Positions 1 to 8,560 of a stretch of 64,000 nucleotides of DNA are shown here, piece by piece. Made by a program: the position numbers and the translations under genes. This DNA is from Candidatus Anammoxibacter sp. (GTDB lineage: Bacteria; Planctomycetota; Brocadiia; Brocadiales; Anammoxibacteraceae). The notes under the pieces were generated by a model. It was not told where the DNA came from. It saw only the letters and a list, made by a program, of their open reading frames with translations, and did no database searches. Numbering within the stretch: position 1 is the first letter of the stretch; each line of letters opens with the position of its first letter. The stretch spans positions 62,001 through 126,000 of the forward strand of contig JAIQZQ010000114.1 in NCBI GenBank assembly GCA_021777105.1, in the 5' to 3' direction.

Positions 1-956
1 CCATACTGCTTTTCAACCTTTATGCCTCTTTCACTAAATTGTTTTTTAGATAGCATTAATATATCATCAATTATATTGTGCGCATTTATCAGCGATGTTT
101 CATCTGATGAAGGACGATTAAAATCTTGCAGGCTTCTTATAAGAAAAGCCATCCTGTCGCACTCTTTAACAGCGAAATTAACCAGTTTCCTCACTCCGCC
201 GTCTAATGCGCCGTCGCTTGGCAATTCAGCGACATTTTCCAAAACATTCTTTATGCCGCAAATTGGATTATTAAATTCATGGGCCAGGGAAGCTGATAAT
301 TTGCCAACAGCATTAAGCTTTTCAGAATGAATCAACTGTTCCTCCCTCTTTTTTAATTCAGACTGAGACTTTTCCAGAGCTTCTACATTATTTTTAAGAT
401 CAGTATTTAGTTTTTCTAATTCAATTTGGGCGCTTGTAAGCCGGCTATTTTGACGTATTACATTTTCATATGTTGAGATTAGCATTTCAAAGATTTGTCT
501 GCTATTTGCTGTAATTGTATAAGGTTTATTGTTAAATACAATTTCCAGCTCTTCGTTATTAATGCCTTTTTCTTTCTTAATAGGGTTTGATAAAAGATAC
601 TCTATTTTCTTTAAAATGGACTCATCATCATGAGGCTTTATAAAATAACTGTCCGCTCCAACTGAAAGAGCTTTAATAATGTCATTTGGCTCTGATAATG
701 AAGTAAGCAGTATAACGGGGATATCATTATATTTATCGTTTTCCTTAATTAACCCGCACATCTCATATCCATCCATCTCAGGCATCATAATATCGCTAAT
801 AATTAAAGACGGCTTTTTTGAGCCTAAAATATCAATAGCTTCTTTGCCTGTGCGGGCAATCAATACTTTATAATTCCACTCCTCAAGAAAGTACTGCATT
901 TTAAAAGCCTGTGTTAGGCTATCTTCAACTAATAAGATTTCATTTTGCTTATCCAT
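1..956 (-). CDS. Receiver-domain histidine kinase, partial (C-terminus beyond left edge)
   Basis: Two-component signalling protein read on the minus strand from an ATG at 954-956; the 3' end lies outside the window. The visible 318 residues start with a CheY-like receiver (EDS acidic pocket near residue 11, phospho-acceptor Asp55 in LIISDIMMP, Lys in FIKP). A linker rich in Glu, Lys and Asn that looks coiled-coil follows, then a HisKA dimerisation domain with the H-box SLAHEFNNPICGIKN. The ATP-binding domain would be beyond the edge. The receiver-first order suggests a kinase controlled by an upstream phosphorelay. No cognate partner is visible. Function is certain at family level only; the signal is unknown. 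Confidence 0.85.
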   Translation of the reverse strand, partial: MDKQNEILLVEDSLTQAFKMQYFLEEWNYKVLIARTGKEAIDILGSKKPSLIISDIMMPEMDGYEMCGLIKENDKYNDIPVILLTSLSEPNDIIKALSVGADSYFIKPHDDESILKKIEYLLSNPIKKEKGINNEELEIVFNNKPYTITANSRQIFEMLISTYENVIRQNSRLTSAQIELEKLNTDLKNNVEALEKSQSELKKREEQLIHSEKLNAVGKLSASLAHEFNNPICGIKNVLENVAELPSDGALDGGVRKLVNFAVKECDRMAFLIRSLQDFNRPSSDETSLINAHNIIDDILMLSKKQFSERGIKVEKQY

Positions 957-1263
957 TTTTTTGCGCTGGTTCAAACTGAAACATATAATCAAACAAATCA
1001 GGTTTTCGAAAAACAATATTTACGTATGGTTATATTCAAACGCAATGAAATAAAACCCTAAAGGGTAAATTCCAACAAACTTCGCATTTTGGAGTTAAGG
1101 CTTTAGCCTTTTATTCCTCAACTAATTTCGAAAACATTATGCTTTTAAGTATAGTAAGTATTTAGATTATTACTCAGTATGTTTGGTGATAGAAGGAAAA
1201 TGCGCCCCTATCCGCTTTTAACTTTAAACTTTTGCCTTTTTACTTTCCGGCTTGCCCTGATGA
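957..1263. other. Intergenic region with small hairpins and a repeated 25-mer
   Basis: No gene seen. Positions 961-985 carry a 25-mer that recurs with about two mismatches at 4990-5014 on the same strand. A short hairpin, AAGGC-TTTA-GCCTT, lies at 1097-1110 with a T-rich tail on the plus strand. A second small palindrome around 1073 is ACCCTAAAGGGT. The region lies downstream of the minus-strand gmd gene and upstream of the minus-strand kinase. Confidence 0.5.
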
Positions 1264-2328
1264 CTAATTGCCTATCTCCGCGTTTTTTAAAAGGCTCTCC
1301 TGTTTAGCCAATTTCATATCCTCCTCAACCATTATCTTAACAAGCCCGTCAAACGCCACATTCGGCGACCAGCCCAACACATTTTTAGCCTTGGTTGCGT
1401 CGCCTAAAAGATAATCAACCTCGGTAGGCCGGAAATAACGAGGATCAATCTCAATCAACGTCTTTTCCGTTTCAGCGTCAACGCCCTTTTCATCCACTCC
1501 GGAGCCCGTCCATTTCAAGCCGATGCCTACCCCGGCAAAACTCTTCTCAACAAACTCCCTCACAGTATGCGCCTCGCCGGTGGCCACAACAAAATCGTCC
1601 GGTTTGTCATGCTGAAGTATCATCCACATAACCTCCACATAGTCTTTTGCGTACCCCCAATCTCTTTTAGAGTCAAGGTTGCCCAAATAGAGCTTCTCCT
1701 GAATACCGGCCTTTATTCTTGTAACCGCCCTTGTAATCTTTCTTGTCACAAACGTCTCGCCCCTGCGAGGCGATTCATGGTTGAAAAGGATGCCGTTTGA
1801 AGCAAATATGTTATAACCCTCGCGATAATTAACGGTTATCCAATACGCATACTGTTTTGCTATGGCATATGGGCTGCGCGGATAAAATGGCGTGGTTTCC
1901 GATTGCGGAGTATTTTGCGCCCCGCCGAAAAGCTCGCTGCTTGACGCCTGGTAAAACTTTGTGTCAATGCCCGTCTCGCGAATAGCCTCCAGAATTCTCA
2001 CCGTTCCAACCGCGGTAACATCGGTTGTAAACTCAGGAATGTCGAAACTCACCCTAACGTGGCTCTGCGCCGCTAAATTATATATCTCGTCTGGTTTTAG
2101 AGTGTAAAGCAATCTTATCATATTAGTGGAATCCGTCATCTCCCCGTAATGCAGGAAAAGCCTAACTCCGTTAATGTGCGGATCGCGGTAAAGATGATCA
2201 ATCCGAGCGGTGTTAAACGAGCTTGAACGGCGTATCATCCCATGCACCTCGTAACCTTTATTTAACAATAACTCCGCCAGGTACGACCCGTCCTGCCCTG
2301 TAATGCCTGTAACAAGCGCTTTCTTCAA
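1264..2328 (-). CDS. gmd: GDP-mannose 4,6-dehydratase
   Basis: Converts GDP-D-mannose to GDP-4-dehydro-6-deoxy-D-mannose, the first step to GDP-fucose and related deoxysugars for surface glycans. It is a cytoplasmic extended short-chain dehydrogenase. Visible motifs: the Rossmann signature [13 protein letters not shown] at the N-terminus, the [15 protein letters not shown] segment typical of GMD, and the catalytic YxxxK as YAIAK. A longer reading frame opens at a TTG at 2355. I prefer the TTG at 2326-2328 because AGGGAGA lies about 9 nt before it and the protein then begins [10 protein letters not shown], like other GMDs (354 aa). It stands alone on the minus strand, divergent from the Panacea pair. 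Confidence 0.93.
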   Translation of the reverse strand: MKKALVTGITGQDGSYLAELLLNKGYEVHGMIRRSSSFNTARIDHLYRDPHINGVRLFLHYGEMTDSTNMIRLLYTLKPDEIYNLAAQSHVRVSFDIPEFTTDVTAVGTVRILEAIRETGIDTKFYQASSSELFGGAQNTPQSETTPFYPRSPYAIAKQYAYWITVNYREGYNIFASNGILFNHESPRRGETFVTRKITRAVTRIKAGIQEKLYLGNLDSKRDWGYAKDYVEVMWMILQHDKPDDFVVATGEAHTVREFVEKSFAGVGIGLKWTGSGVDEKGVDAETEKTLIEIDPRYFRPTEVDYLLGDATKAKNVLGWSPNVAFDGLVKIMVEEDMKLAKQESLLKNAEIGN

Positions 2329-2531
2329 TTTTGAGGTTCTCCCTAAAAACAACAAATAAATTCCCTATTTAAAAGAGAATAATATCTTAAAAATGTACAG
2401 TATACCGCAAGCAATCAACCAGTCAAATTAAAATAAATACAGTGTTACTCTTTAAGAAAGCCGGCAAGCCGCCGCCGTTTAAATGTCTATGCTTCTTCGA
2501 TTTTAAGCCAAAATACAATACTATAATTGAT

Positions 2532-2567
2532 TTGACATGTTTAAACCATTTAACTAGAATTTAAACA
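2532..2567 (+). promoter_or_regulatory. Sigma-70 promoter with overlapping operator-like dyad
   Basis: The -35 TTGACA (2532-2537), a 17-bp spacer and the -10 TAGAAT (2555-2560) make a near-consensus promoter facing the gene at 2687. An 8-bp inverted repeat, TGTTTAAA (2538-2545) and TTTAAACA (2560-2567), brackets the spacer and -10 box. That is where an autorepressing antitoxin would bind. The rest of 2329-2686 shows no other feature. Confidence 0.7.
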
Positions 2568-2686
2568 GCAAAACATTGTTTGAGCTTTAATTCGCTTTAC
2601 AATCCTTTTTGAACACGCCAAGACTAAATAAAAAAACAGGAAAAAGCCTTTTTAACCATACCATCATAATTATTGAGGTCATTTAA

Positions 2687-3253
2687 ATGATAGAAACATC
2701 ATCTATAATTGAAGCGATTTACTATCTTTTAAAAAGGATTGGCCCTTCCGACAAATTAAAACTTGTCAAATTGATGTACCTTGCCGACAAATACCATTTG
2801 ATACGTTACGGCAGAACAATAACTAACGATGAATACTTTGCCATGCCTCACGGCCCAGTAGGATCAACAATAAAAGACGTGCTTAGCCTTGACCATTTCT
2901 CCCTTTCTTACGAAGAATATAATTACACTTCACAATTGCTTAAAAAAGTAAGTAAAAATCAATTTAAAGCCTCAGACAAAGAAATTGAATTTGAAATGCT
3001 TTCCGAAACTGATATAGAAGCCCTGGATTTTATCGCAAACAAATTTGGTCAAATGAGCACATGGAAATTAAGGGATTATACGCATGAATATCCTGAATGG
3101 CGCCAATACCAGGAATTATTTGAAGATAAAAGAACCAAACGTGAAAGATTAAACACAAAAGAACTCTTATCTATATTAGAAAATGACCCGCTTGCCATGC
3201 CTGCAAATCATATTAAAGAATCTGAAAACCTTCTTACCGGAAATTATCAATAG
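2687..3253 (+). CDS. Panacea-domain (DUF4065/SocA-like) protein, candidate antitoxin
   Basis: A 188-aa soluble protein of the Panacea (DUF4065) family. Known members include the proteolytic adaptor antitoxin SocA and the hyper-promiscuous antitoxins of PanAT systems, which pair with many unrelated toxins. Family hallmarks visible here: an N-terminal helical segment KLKLVKLMYLADKYHL, then DEYFAMPHGPV and the C-terminal WKLRDYTHEYPEW. The gene follows a strong promoter with a dyad and is only 2 nt from the next gene, so the two are co-transcribed and probably translationally coupled. The antitoxin role is inferred from family and layout. Confidence 0.8.
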   Translation: MIETSSIIEAIYYLLKRIGPSDKLKLVKLMYLADKYHLIRYGRTITNDEYFAMPHGPVGSTIKDVLSLDHFSLSYEEYNYTSQLLKKVSKNQFKASDKEIEFEMLSETDIEALDFIANKFGQMSTWKLRDYTHEYPEWRQYQELFEDKRTKRERLNTKELLSILENDPLAMPANHIKESENLLTGNYQ

Positions 3254-3255
3254 TC

Positions 3256-3711
3256 GTGGAACTGCCTAATGAATTGATAATAAAATTCATTTCTGATTTT
3301 TGTGTTTGCCGTTTTAAAGACACAAACCACGCCCCTGAAGCCAAACCTCATTATTACGTAAATGTTCCAGTCTGCGACAATTCAAGCCTATTGCTATGCA
3401 TTATCACATCACAAATAGAAAAGAAATATGGCTATTATTCACGAGTAAGCCAAAAAGCTCTCAAATCCTTGATAAACGTTGACAATAAATCATTGCCCAT
3501 TTTAAGCAAAGATAGTGTAATTGATTGTAATAATGCCGAACTCTTTAACAAAACAGAACTCTTAAAACGAGTTGATCCAAAATTTGCTTTTAAAGTAGAT
3601 GAAAGAAATATCCCACACTTCTTAAAACTCAAAATCATTGAAGCAATCAAAAACAGCCCACAGATTAAACCATATATAAAAAAGATGCTGAAAACATCTG
3701 ATTTTTTATAA
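3256..3711 (+). CDS. Unknown 151-aa protein, candidate toxin partner of the Panacea protein
   Basis: Starts at GTG, 2 nt after the Panacea stop, and runs 151 aa with no membrane segment. I do not recognise it firmly. The order HYYVNVPVCDNSSLLLCIITSQIEK, then LPILSKDSVIDCNNAEL, faintly recalls PemK/MazF-like folds: a beta-rich core with an S-x-(I/V)-(D/N) strand near the C-terminal half. This is only an impression. Tight coupling to a Panacea antitoxin makes toxin the best guess; an accessory or phage-derived protein is the alternative. Base composition matches its neighbour. Confidence 0.55.
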   Translation: MELPNELIIKFISDFCVCRFKDTNHAPEAKPHYYVNVPVCDNSSLLLCIITSQIEKKYGYYSRVSQKALKSLINVDNKSLPILSKDSVIDCNNAELFNKTELLKRVDPKFAFKVDERNIPHFLKLKIIEAIKNSPQIKPYIKKMLKTSDFL

Positions 3712-3748
3712 CCTAAATAGAACGATTTTAAAATTTATATAAAGAGCG

Positions 3749-3770
3749 CCACAGGCATCCTTGCCTGTGG
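3749..3770. repeat. Dispersed hairpin repeat, copy 1
   Basis: CCACAGGCA (3749-3757) pairs with TGCCTGTGG (3762-3770) around a TCCT loop. Related copies lie at 4969-4986 and near 57178-57215, always between genes. Probably a family of small palindromic units. Confidence 0.65.
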
Positions 3771-3811
3771 TTACCCAAAACACAGACAAGAGCTCAAAAG
3801 GAGGATTAAAT

Positions 3812-4570
3812 TTGAAACTAACTATTCTGGGGTCCGGCACATCCGCCCCTTCAAAGAACCGTGGAAATTCCGGGTATCTTCTTGAAATCGGAGCGGACAA
3901 GATCCTGATTGACGGCGGAGCAGGGACTATTCGCAAGCTCCCTTTAATCGGCGTGTCCATATGGGATATAACCAAGATATTTTACAGCCATCTTCACATC
4001 GACCATACCCTGGATTTAATCCCACTGCTGTTCGCTTACACCCACCCATCATCTTTCCCAAAAAACAGGCATAAAGTTGAAATCTTTGCGCATAAAGATT
4101 TTAAAGCGCATTACAACGCTTTAAAAAACGTTTACGGCAAACTCATCTCATGCAAGAAAGTTGACATAGTTTTAAAAGCAATCCGGGAATCTTCACTTAA
4201 TTTTAGAGACTACACAGTCAAAACCGCCCCGGCCCTTCACACGCCGCAAAGCATAGCTTTCAGGTTTGAAACGCCGGACAACAAAAGCCTTGTATATTCA
4301 GGCGACACCGACTATTGCTCAAACCTTGTATCCCTGGCAAAAAATTGCAACCTCCTGCTTGCCGAATGCTCCCTGCCCGACGAAATGGCTGTTAAAGGCC
4401 ACATGACGCCAAAAAGCGTAGCAAGACTTATAAACGAAACGCGCCCAAAACAGACGATTATCACCCATATCTACCCTGAAAACGACGACCCAACTTTAAT
4501 CAACCGCATAAAAACCCGCAAAAACATACCCGTTAAAATAGCCGAAGACCTTCAACAGGTGGATATTTAA
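3812..4570 (+). CDS. MBL-fold metallo-hydrolase, RNase Z-like
   Basis: A 252-aa metallo-beta-lactamase-fold hydrolase. The order LTILGSGTSAPS, then the zinc motif HLHIDH (HxHxDH), the later SGDTDY and the terminal ITHIYPEND is that of the RNase Z/arylsulfatase-like group. Members process tRNA 3' ends or hydrolyse phosphodiesters. I chose the TTG at 3812 because AAAGGAGG sits 7 nt upstream and the protein then begins directly with the conserved LGSGTS strand; the longer frame from 3761 starts inside the hairpin repeat. It lacks the long exosite arm of classical RNase Z, so the tRNA role is not assured. Confidence 0.85.
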   Translation: MKLTILGSGTSAPSKNRGNSGYLLEIGADKILIDGGAGTIRKLPLIGVSIWDITKIFYSHLHIDHTLDLIPLLFAYTHPSSFPKNRHKVEIFAHKDFKAHYNALKNVYGKLISCKKVDIVLKAIRESSLNFRDYTVKTAPALHTPQSIAFRFETPDNKSLVYSGDTDYCSNLVSLAKNCNLLLAECSLPDEMAVKGHMTPKSVARLINETRPKQTIITHIYPENDDPTLINRIKTRKNIPVKIAEDLQQVDI

Positions 4571-4572
4571 GG

Positions 4573-4952
4573 CAGTTTGAGATAATAGCCCAACTGCGCG
4601 AATTGCAGGATGTAGTTTATAGAGAGGAGAATAAAATGGCGATAACATATGATATAAAAAAAGATTTAAGATTTAAACAAGGCTTAAAAGAGGGCGAGAC
4701 TAAAGGAAAATTAAAAGGCGAAAAATTGGAAAGAAAATTGGAAAACAAATTGGAAAACAAATTGGAGAGCAAATTGGAAAAAAGATCGGCATTATTGAAG
4801 GTATGGAACTTGCGCTTGAAATTAAGTTTGGTAAAGATGGGCTAAAAATATTAAACAAGATCAAAAAAATTGAAGATATTGAAAAACTTGTTTACCTGAA
4901 AGACGTTATTAAAACCGCGAGCAAAGTGTCTGAAATAGATGATGTTTTATAA
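4573..4952 (+). pseudogene. 3' remnant of Rpn/PD-(D/E)XK nuclease-transposase family gene, frameshifted
   Basis: Open reading right after the upstream stop gives QFEIIAQLRELQDVVYREE, then TYDIKKDLRFKQGLKEGE: the C-terminal part of Rpn-family recombination-promoting nucleases/putative transposases. A Lys/Glu-rich repeat (four LE-N/S-K units) follows. At a run of six A near 4779-4785 the frame breaks. In the -1 frame it continues as IGIIEGMELALEIKFG to KVSEIDDVL and the stop at 4950-4952. The catalytic N-terminal domain is absent. It is a decayed fragment; the frameshift fits loss of one A from a seven-A run, or an assembly error. Confidence 0.7.
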
Positions 4953-5509
4953 TTGACATAAATAACGGACAGGCATCCTTGCCTGTGTTTTGCGCCGGTT
5001 CAAAGTGAAACATAATTGTCTCAATAAATTAAGGCATATTTCAATTAACCACAGGCAGAATGCCTGCCCCGCCATATCAAAAAATATTTTAAGTGGTAGC
5101 AAGAGATTCCATAATTTATTCTGTATATATTTCACACCATGCCATCATACATGCCCATGCATTTCAATGGGCAAACATTCAATCCTCCATGATCTGGCCT
5201 ACACAGGCTAAATACGACGACAAGCAAATGGCACAGATTAGAAGGATTTACGTAAACAAAACCTATAGAACATTGAAGGATTGGTAACTTTTTAGCAGTC
5301 CTTTTACTCCGGCAATATATTAATCGTCCCACAAAACAAACTCAAAAGCCCACGATTACCACGACGATTCGTTCACAAACTGCGATTTGTGAACACAACT
5401 GGGAGTACTCTACTGTTTTCCGTATACTTATGTATGACTTCCGGTTGAAGTTGTTTTCTAATGTCGTGGCTAATATTATCCATTAAACTGTATATAATTC
5501 TAAAATACG
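4953..5509. other. Gene-free region with hairpin repeats
   Basis: No convincing gene. It holds hairpin repeat copy 2 (ACAGGCA 4969-4975 with TGCCTGT 4980-4986), directly followed by the second copy of the 961-985 repeat at 4990-5014. A perfect 9-bp hairpin, GTTCACAAA (5371-5379) with TTTGTGAAC (5386-5394), lies downstream of the ROCO gene on the minus strand and could act in its 3' UTR. Small open frames here show no family resemblance. Confidence 0.5.
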
Positions 5510-8248
5510 TCATCGCAACATTTCCGCCACGTGTTCCGCTTTTCCAACTATCCACGCAATGGTTTTCGCGTTACCTTTAATTTTCCCAGCATATGACAGA
5601 GCTGTAAAAGTGCCGGTTTTTATTTTGCCAAGCAGCAACTTTAATCTATTTTTTTGATCAGCTTTAGCAGTGTCAACGTTTTCTAACAAAGTGCTAACCT
5701 CTTTAAAGTCCTTTAATGCCGCTAAACCGTCTTTAGCGTTACCGGGAAATTCGATAATATTATCTACCAACTCTTTAAACTTAACTTCCAACTCATGCGC
5801 CGCAGTTTTCAGATCCACTTTATTAGTTGAAATATTGACTGCCATACCTCCACCTGTGTCACCAGTTACAAGATTAGCAATATTAACGTCTCCTTTATTA
5901 TTAAAGTTAAAGTCCTCCTTCTTACGTTTCTCGTCAGACATAAACATACCCAAAACTTTATTTAAATCATATATTACCCCTGACTCTGATATAAACTCTA
6001 GAATACCGCGTTTTGCTGATGCCAGCAACTGTTGATAAGAAGCTTTCTCTAAATCCTCCACTCCAATACGCCCATCAATACGCGCGCTTAAAGGAAGTAC
6101 AACTTTACCGGAAAACTCAAGAGTCTCCATACGTTTCAATATTTTCAAAACCTCATCATTTAAAATCGCAAGCATCTCCCTTGCCCCAGGCCCTTGCGTC
6201 CAGAGTCTCAAAGTACGGGAGTGATAATCTACTTGCGCGCATGCCGTTGCAAGAAGTTCTTTATTAAATAATACGACACCGTTCTGCCAGACCATATCTT
6301 CTATTAATTCGTTATGTCTGCACGCTATTAGGGTAGGCATTACATGCCTTGGCAAAAACCCTGAAAACTGATATTCAAATACCAACGTCCCATCCTGCCC
6401 TTTACTAAATTCCAGTTCAGGCTGCACCGAAGGCAGTTTATCTGGAATTACAAATCGCTCGTTATCTTCAGGCAACCTGTAACAAAGCTTAAATTCCTCC
6501 ATAGCGTCAATAATAAAGCCACATTTTTCCTCAGGATATTCAAGCGTGTTACCACGTTCATCTTCTATTTTTCTTGCGTTCAGTATTTGAATAACGTCGC
6601 CCTTGCTCAGTTCTCCATTCTGCTTGTGAATAAGTTCAGAATATAGCAGCGTGTAAACTCCGTATGTAAGCCAGCGAGGATTGAGCACATAACAGTCCAA
6701 CCGTTTCAGTTGTGGAAAATAGATCACTTCACCAAGTTTATCAAGCATACCCAGAAAATCAGACTTACTCATACCACCCTTTATACCGACTTTATATTTA
6801 ACACACAGTTCTTCAAACTCTTCATGCGGTAAAAATGATTTCATTATAGAACGTTTCCTCAGTTCGGCGAGAGCACCAAACTGTCCCTTCGTAAAACAAA
6901 CCTGATGCGTCCCAACACGCAACAATTGATCAATCAAATCAGTTTTGAAACATTTAAACGAAGCCTTAAAATCCCCTTCCAAATTTATACATGAAACAGG
7001 ATAAAACCCCGTAATATTTTGATATTTTTCTTTCAAGCCACGTATATCAAGATTCACCGGCATCAAATCAAACTTGTTGCCTACAATCATAACCGGGGCG
7101 TCTTTGCCAAACGCCTTTACATGCTCTAGCCAGTATACAGCCTGATCATCAGCATTAATTTCGCTCCTTGCGTCTATCACCAAAACATAAAGGCAACGCT
7201 CTCGCAGAAAAAACTGGTGGGTAGAGTGAGCCATAACTTGTCCACCAAAATCCCATAACCTGGCCTTAATATCTGTTTCGTCAACATCCCATTCATGAAT
7301 CTCTATACCAGGCGTCATGTTTTCTGTGCCTGCAACAACAGGATAACCGTGCAACACCCTTATTATAGAAGTCTTTCCTGCCCCGCCGTTACCGACGAAA
7401 ATAGCTCTAACAATATTTAACGGTTTTACGTCTCCTTTCTCTAGTTCACCTAAATATGCATTAACAGCTACAACGCCCTGTTTCAAAACCTCTATCGGCA
7501 CATTAATTTGTTTCTTAAGAAGCTCAATATTAGGCTCTTTGCCTGTTACACAGTTACGATACCAGTCAAGCCACATATCAAAACCGGGATTCAGTTCATA
7601 GCACCAACGGCAAAAGCGGTTCCACGCAGGCAGCAGCATTTTCGGAATCTCTCCTGATTCCCATAAAGGTAATCGGAGAAATTCTAAAGCTTCCATTCGA
7701 TCATTGAAGTTTTGCTTTTTTACACCACAGTTTACAATCTCTTGTTTCGAAGTTGGGCAGATAAGATGTAAATCATCAAGCATAGCACTTTCAAAAACTT
7801 TACTTAAATCATAATCAACTCCACCACTAAAACTCTTAGCGGCCTTAACAGCAGCTGATCTGGCAGCCGCAACAACAGCAGCAGCAGCGGCTGATCTTGT
7901 AGCGACATCGGCAGAAGTACCAGATCTCGCTGCAGCACATGCTGCATCGGCAGCGTCAGCTGCAGCTCTGCCAAAAGAAGTTCTAGCGCTTTCGGCAGCA
8001 TTGGTAGCAGCAGTAATATCAACGCTAAATCTCACTGATACAAGAATAGACAAAAGATTGTCAGACTGAGCATCGCCCTTCCAATACCAGAATGTTTCTC
8101 TGCCTTTTGACATTGCCGCCAACAAAGGTAAAACCCTCAACGCGCACCGTCTCGCAAATGCTACGCATTGCATAGAGGACGTTTTCTTTAAATAGTTTTC
8201 TATCTCAATTCTCTTTAAATAATTTTCTATCTCAATTCTGTAGACCAT
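5510..8248 (-). CDS. ROCO-family protein (Roc GTPase-COR) with alanine-rich N-terminal domain
   Basis: A 912-aa multidomain GTPase counted from the ATG at 8248. Residues about 80-140 are an Ala/Ser/Arg-rich segment of degenerate AA-x-x-A repeats. The Roc Ras-like domain has P-loop GNGGAGKTS (286-294), switch DFGGQ (333-337) and NKFD (391-394). A COR dimerisation module follows, then a tail with GDVNIANLVTGDTGGG and a helical C-terminus. ROCO proteins are GTP-dependent dimers used in signalling; many bacterial ones resemble NLR-like immune sensors. The target is unknown. The N-terminus carries a tandem duplication of RIEIENYLK. An alternative GTG start at 8272 would read through a G9 tract. 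Confidence 0.85.
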   Translation of the reverse strand: MVYRIEIENYLKRIEIENYLKKTSSMQCVAFARRCALRVLPLLAAMSKGRETFWYWKGDAQSDNLLSILVSVRFSVDITAATNAAESARTSFGRAAADAADAACAAARSGTSADVATRSAAAAAVVAAARSAAVKAAKSFSGGVDYDLSKVFESAMLDDLHLICPTSKQEIVNCGVKKQNFNDRMEALEFLRLPLWESGEIPKMLLPAWNRFCRWCYELNPGFDMWLDWYRNCVTGKEPNIELLKKQINVPIEVLKQGVVAVNAYLGELEKGDVKPLNIVRAIFVGNGGAGKTSIIRVLHGYPVVAGTENMTPGIEIHEWDVDETDIKARLWDFGGQVMAHSTHQFFLRERCLYVLVIDARSEINADDQAVYWLEHVKAFGKDAPVMIVGNKFDLMPVNLDIRGLKEKYQNITGFYPVSCINLEGDFKASFKCFKTDLIDQLLRVGTHQVCFTKGQFGALAELRKRSIMKSFLPHEEFEELCVKYKVGIKGGMSKSDFLGMLDKLGEVIYFPQLKRLDCYVLNPRWLTYGVYTLLYSELIHKQNGELSKGDVIQILNARKIEDERGNTLEYPEEKCGFIIDAMEEFKLCYRLPEDNERFVIPDKLPSVQPELEFSKGQDGTLVFEYQFSGFLPRHVMPTLIACRHNELIEDMVWQNGVVLFNKELLATACAQVDYHSRTLRLWTQGPGAREMLAILNDEVLKILKRMETLEFSGKVVLPLSARIDGRIGVEDLEKASYQQLLASAKRGILEFISESGVIYDLNKVLGMFMSDEKRKKEDFNFNNKGDVNIANLVTGDTGGGMAVNISTNKVDLKTAAHELEVKFKELVDNIIEFPGNAKDGLAALKDFKEVSTLLENVDTAKADQKNRLKLLLGKIKTGTFTALSYAGKIKGNAKTIAWIVGKAEHVAEMLR

Positions 8249-8250
8249 AT

Positions 8251-8259
8251 CCCCCCCCC
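8251..8259 (-). repeat. G9 homopolymer at the ROCO start
   Basis: Nine G on the coding strand end 2 nt before the ATG at 8246-8248. Length changes would alter ribosome-binding spacing, or the frame if the upstream GTG at 8272 is used, so this is a candidate phase-variable tract. Confidence 0.6.
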
Positions 8260-8370
8260 ATCTTAATACCACAGATTATAAGACCTAACATAGCATCGAT
8301 ACAAACTAATCTGTAACGCGATGTTAAAAATTAGCAATAAAACATATTATACAATATACAAGTCATTTTT

Positions 8371-8560
8371 CCACCGGCATAGCCGGTGGCTTGATTATAG
8401 CCCTATAAGGGCCGATTACTTGCCCCCCTTAAGGGGATAAACGGTAGCGCTCACCTGTTCATTTAAAGCGAACAGGAAAACACACTTAGTAAAAAATATC
8501 TTTTACATTTTTATGCACATGATACGGGCGTCCCCTAAAAGGGGAGACATCAATCAGTTT
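8371..8560 (+). ncRNA. Hairpin-rich structured RNA candidate, HEARO/omega-RNA-like
   Basis: Successive perfect hairpins: 8371-8389, GCCCTATAAGGGC (8400-8412), CCCCTTAAGGGG (8425-8436), CCTGTTC with GAACAGG (8454-8473), and TCCCC-TAAAA-GGGGA (8531-8545). The stretch GGTAGCGCTCACCTGTTC, then GAACAGGAAAACACAC, resembles what I remember of HEARO RNAs, the omega-RNAs of IscB/IsrB. In those loci the guide lies just 5' of the left hairpin. No IscB/IsrB gene is nearby, so this would be a stand-alone copy. The family match is from memory and unverified. Confidence 0.45.

Noticed and set aside
962-990. tRNA T-arm suggested by GGTTCAAA
   Set aside because: No acceptor or anticodon stem can be formed around it; it belongs to a short repeated 25-mer.
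5093-5287. 64-aa plus-strand frame in the region downstream of the ROCO gene
   Set aside because: No ribosome site, overlaps other small frames on both strands, no recognisable motif; may be a gene fragment but not supportable.
7804-8022. Leu-rich minus-strand frame inside the ROCO gene
   Set aside because: Frame shadow of the alanine-rich repeat region.
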